Assembly: GCF_022815605.1 (NCBI RefSeq)
Contig: NZ_JALGRP010000006.1
Span: 182,487-246,486 of the forward strand
From: Microbacterium sp. VKM Ac-2923
Lineage (GTDB): Bacteria > Actinomycetota > Actinomycetes > Actinomycetales > Microbacteriaceae
Direction: 5' to 3'
Length of the DNA stretch: 64,000 nt
Every line of letters starts with the position of its first letter. The first letter of the stretch is position 1. Below the pieces are notes generated by a model that worked only from the letters and a program-made list of their open reading frames with translations, was not told the origin of the DNA and did not search any database. Shown one piece after another: positions 63,810-64,000 of this stretch. The position numbers were made by a program, and so were the translations under genes.

Positions 63810-64000
63810 CTAGTGGGGGCTTTGTCCGACAAGTGCCGGCTGGCCTGATTCTTGGTCAGCGTAGTACGCGTTCTCGACCTCGATGGGGGTGCGCATGTCG
63901 AGCTCGCCGTGGAGTCGCTGGTTGTTCCACCACCACACGTACTCGAGGGTCGCGAGCTCGACCTGCTCGACGGTTCGCCAGGGGCCGCGCTGACGGATCA
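63810..64000 (-). mobile_element. IS3-family transposase C-terminus, cut by the window edge
   Basis: Minus-strand frame ending in TAG at 63810-63812. It reads ...RTVEQVELATLEYVWWWNN, then QRLHGELDMRTPIEVENAYY, and ends GQPALVGQSPH. The WNNQRLHG and [MR]TPIE-x-E-x-x-YY pattern is the end of an IS3-type DDE transposase (OrfB). The catalytic part lies beyond the window. The terminal inverted repeat was not resolved. Confidence 0.85.

Overview
The window comes from a high-GC actinobacterium, most likely a Microbacterium or close Microbacteriaceae relative (inference). The supporting signs are the dnaK-grpE-dnaJ-hspR operon with HspR-type HAIR operators, many TANNNT -10 boxes placed 6-7 bases before the start codon (leaderless transcripts), GTG starts, a siroheme sulfite reductase plus APS-reductase operon, an ECF sigma factor beside a DGPF protein, and the actinobacterial CCTTCGAC-type dispersed repeat. 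No 16S rRNA gene is present, so the genus is not proven.

Layout. 1-5.3 kb: an accessory block with visibly lower GC. It holds the tail of a possible DNA methyltransferase facing a three-gene minus-strand operon: a DUF1643-like protein, an 864-aa protein with two GHKL ATPase modules and a histidine-kinase-like H-box, and a 605-aa protein with a receiver-like domain. This looks like a two-component-style conflict or defence module. 5.4-13 kb: Mn importer MntH with its MntR regulator, a P-type ATPase, an SDR, CsbD and a HAD hydrolase. 13-27.5 kb: pyrE, exonuclease III, DGPF plus ECF sigma, a flavin reductase, a DesK-type two-component pair, an ABC-2 exporter, a VOC protein, GH15, glucose-6-phosphate dehydrogenase and a nitroreductase. 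27.9-30.1 kb: ClpB under a HAIR box. 30.2-40.9 kb: DUF2252, a GlxA/AraC regulator, two GT4 glycosyltransferases and a heterodimeric ABC exporter. 41-47.5 kb: the HspR regulon operon and a DEAD-box helicase. 47.6-50.7 kb: an MFS carrier and a divergent pair of His-rich MarR-type proteins. 50.9-62 kb: an 11-gene tightly packed sulfur-assimilation and electron-supply operon. 62.4-64 kb: dcd, tRNA-Gly(CCC) and an IS3-family end.

How the parts connect. The HAIR boxes before dnaK and clpB and the hspR gene form one heat-shock circuit. mntH and mntR form a manganese circuit whose operators lie over the promoter and start codon. The sulfur operon carries APS to sulfide (CysND, CysH, Sir), a siroheme methyltransferase, a ferredoxin with its reductase to feed Sir, and an SsuABC-like importer.

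The most unusual feature is non-coding. At least ten intergenic palindromes each contain two (sometimes three) direct copies of a short word followed by two inverted copies, with the copies spaced by exactly 19 bp in most cases (18 in one). The word itself differs from element to element while the spacing is kept. Three of them are exactly 79 bp long, and their outer and inner words change together.
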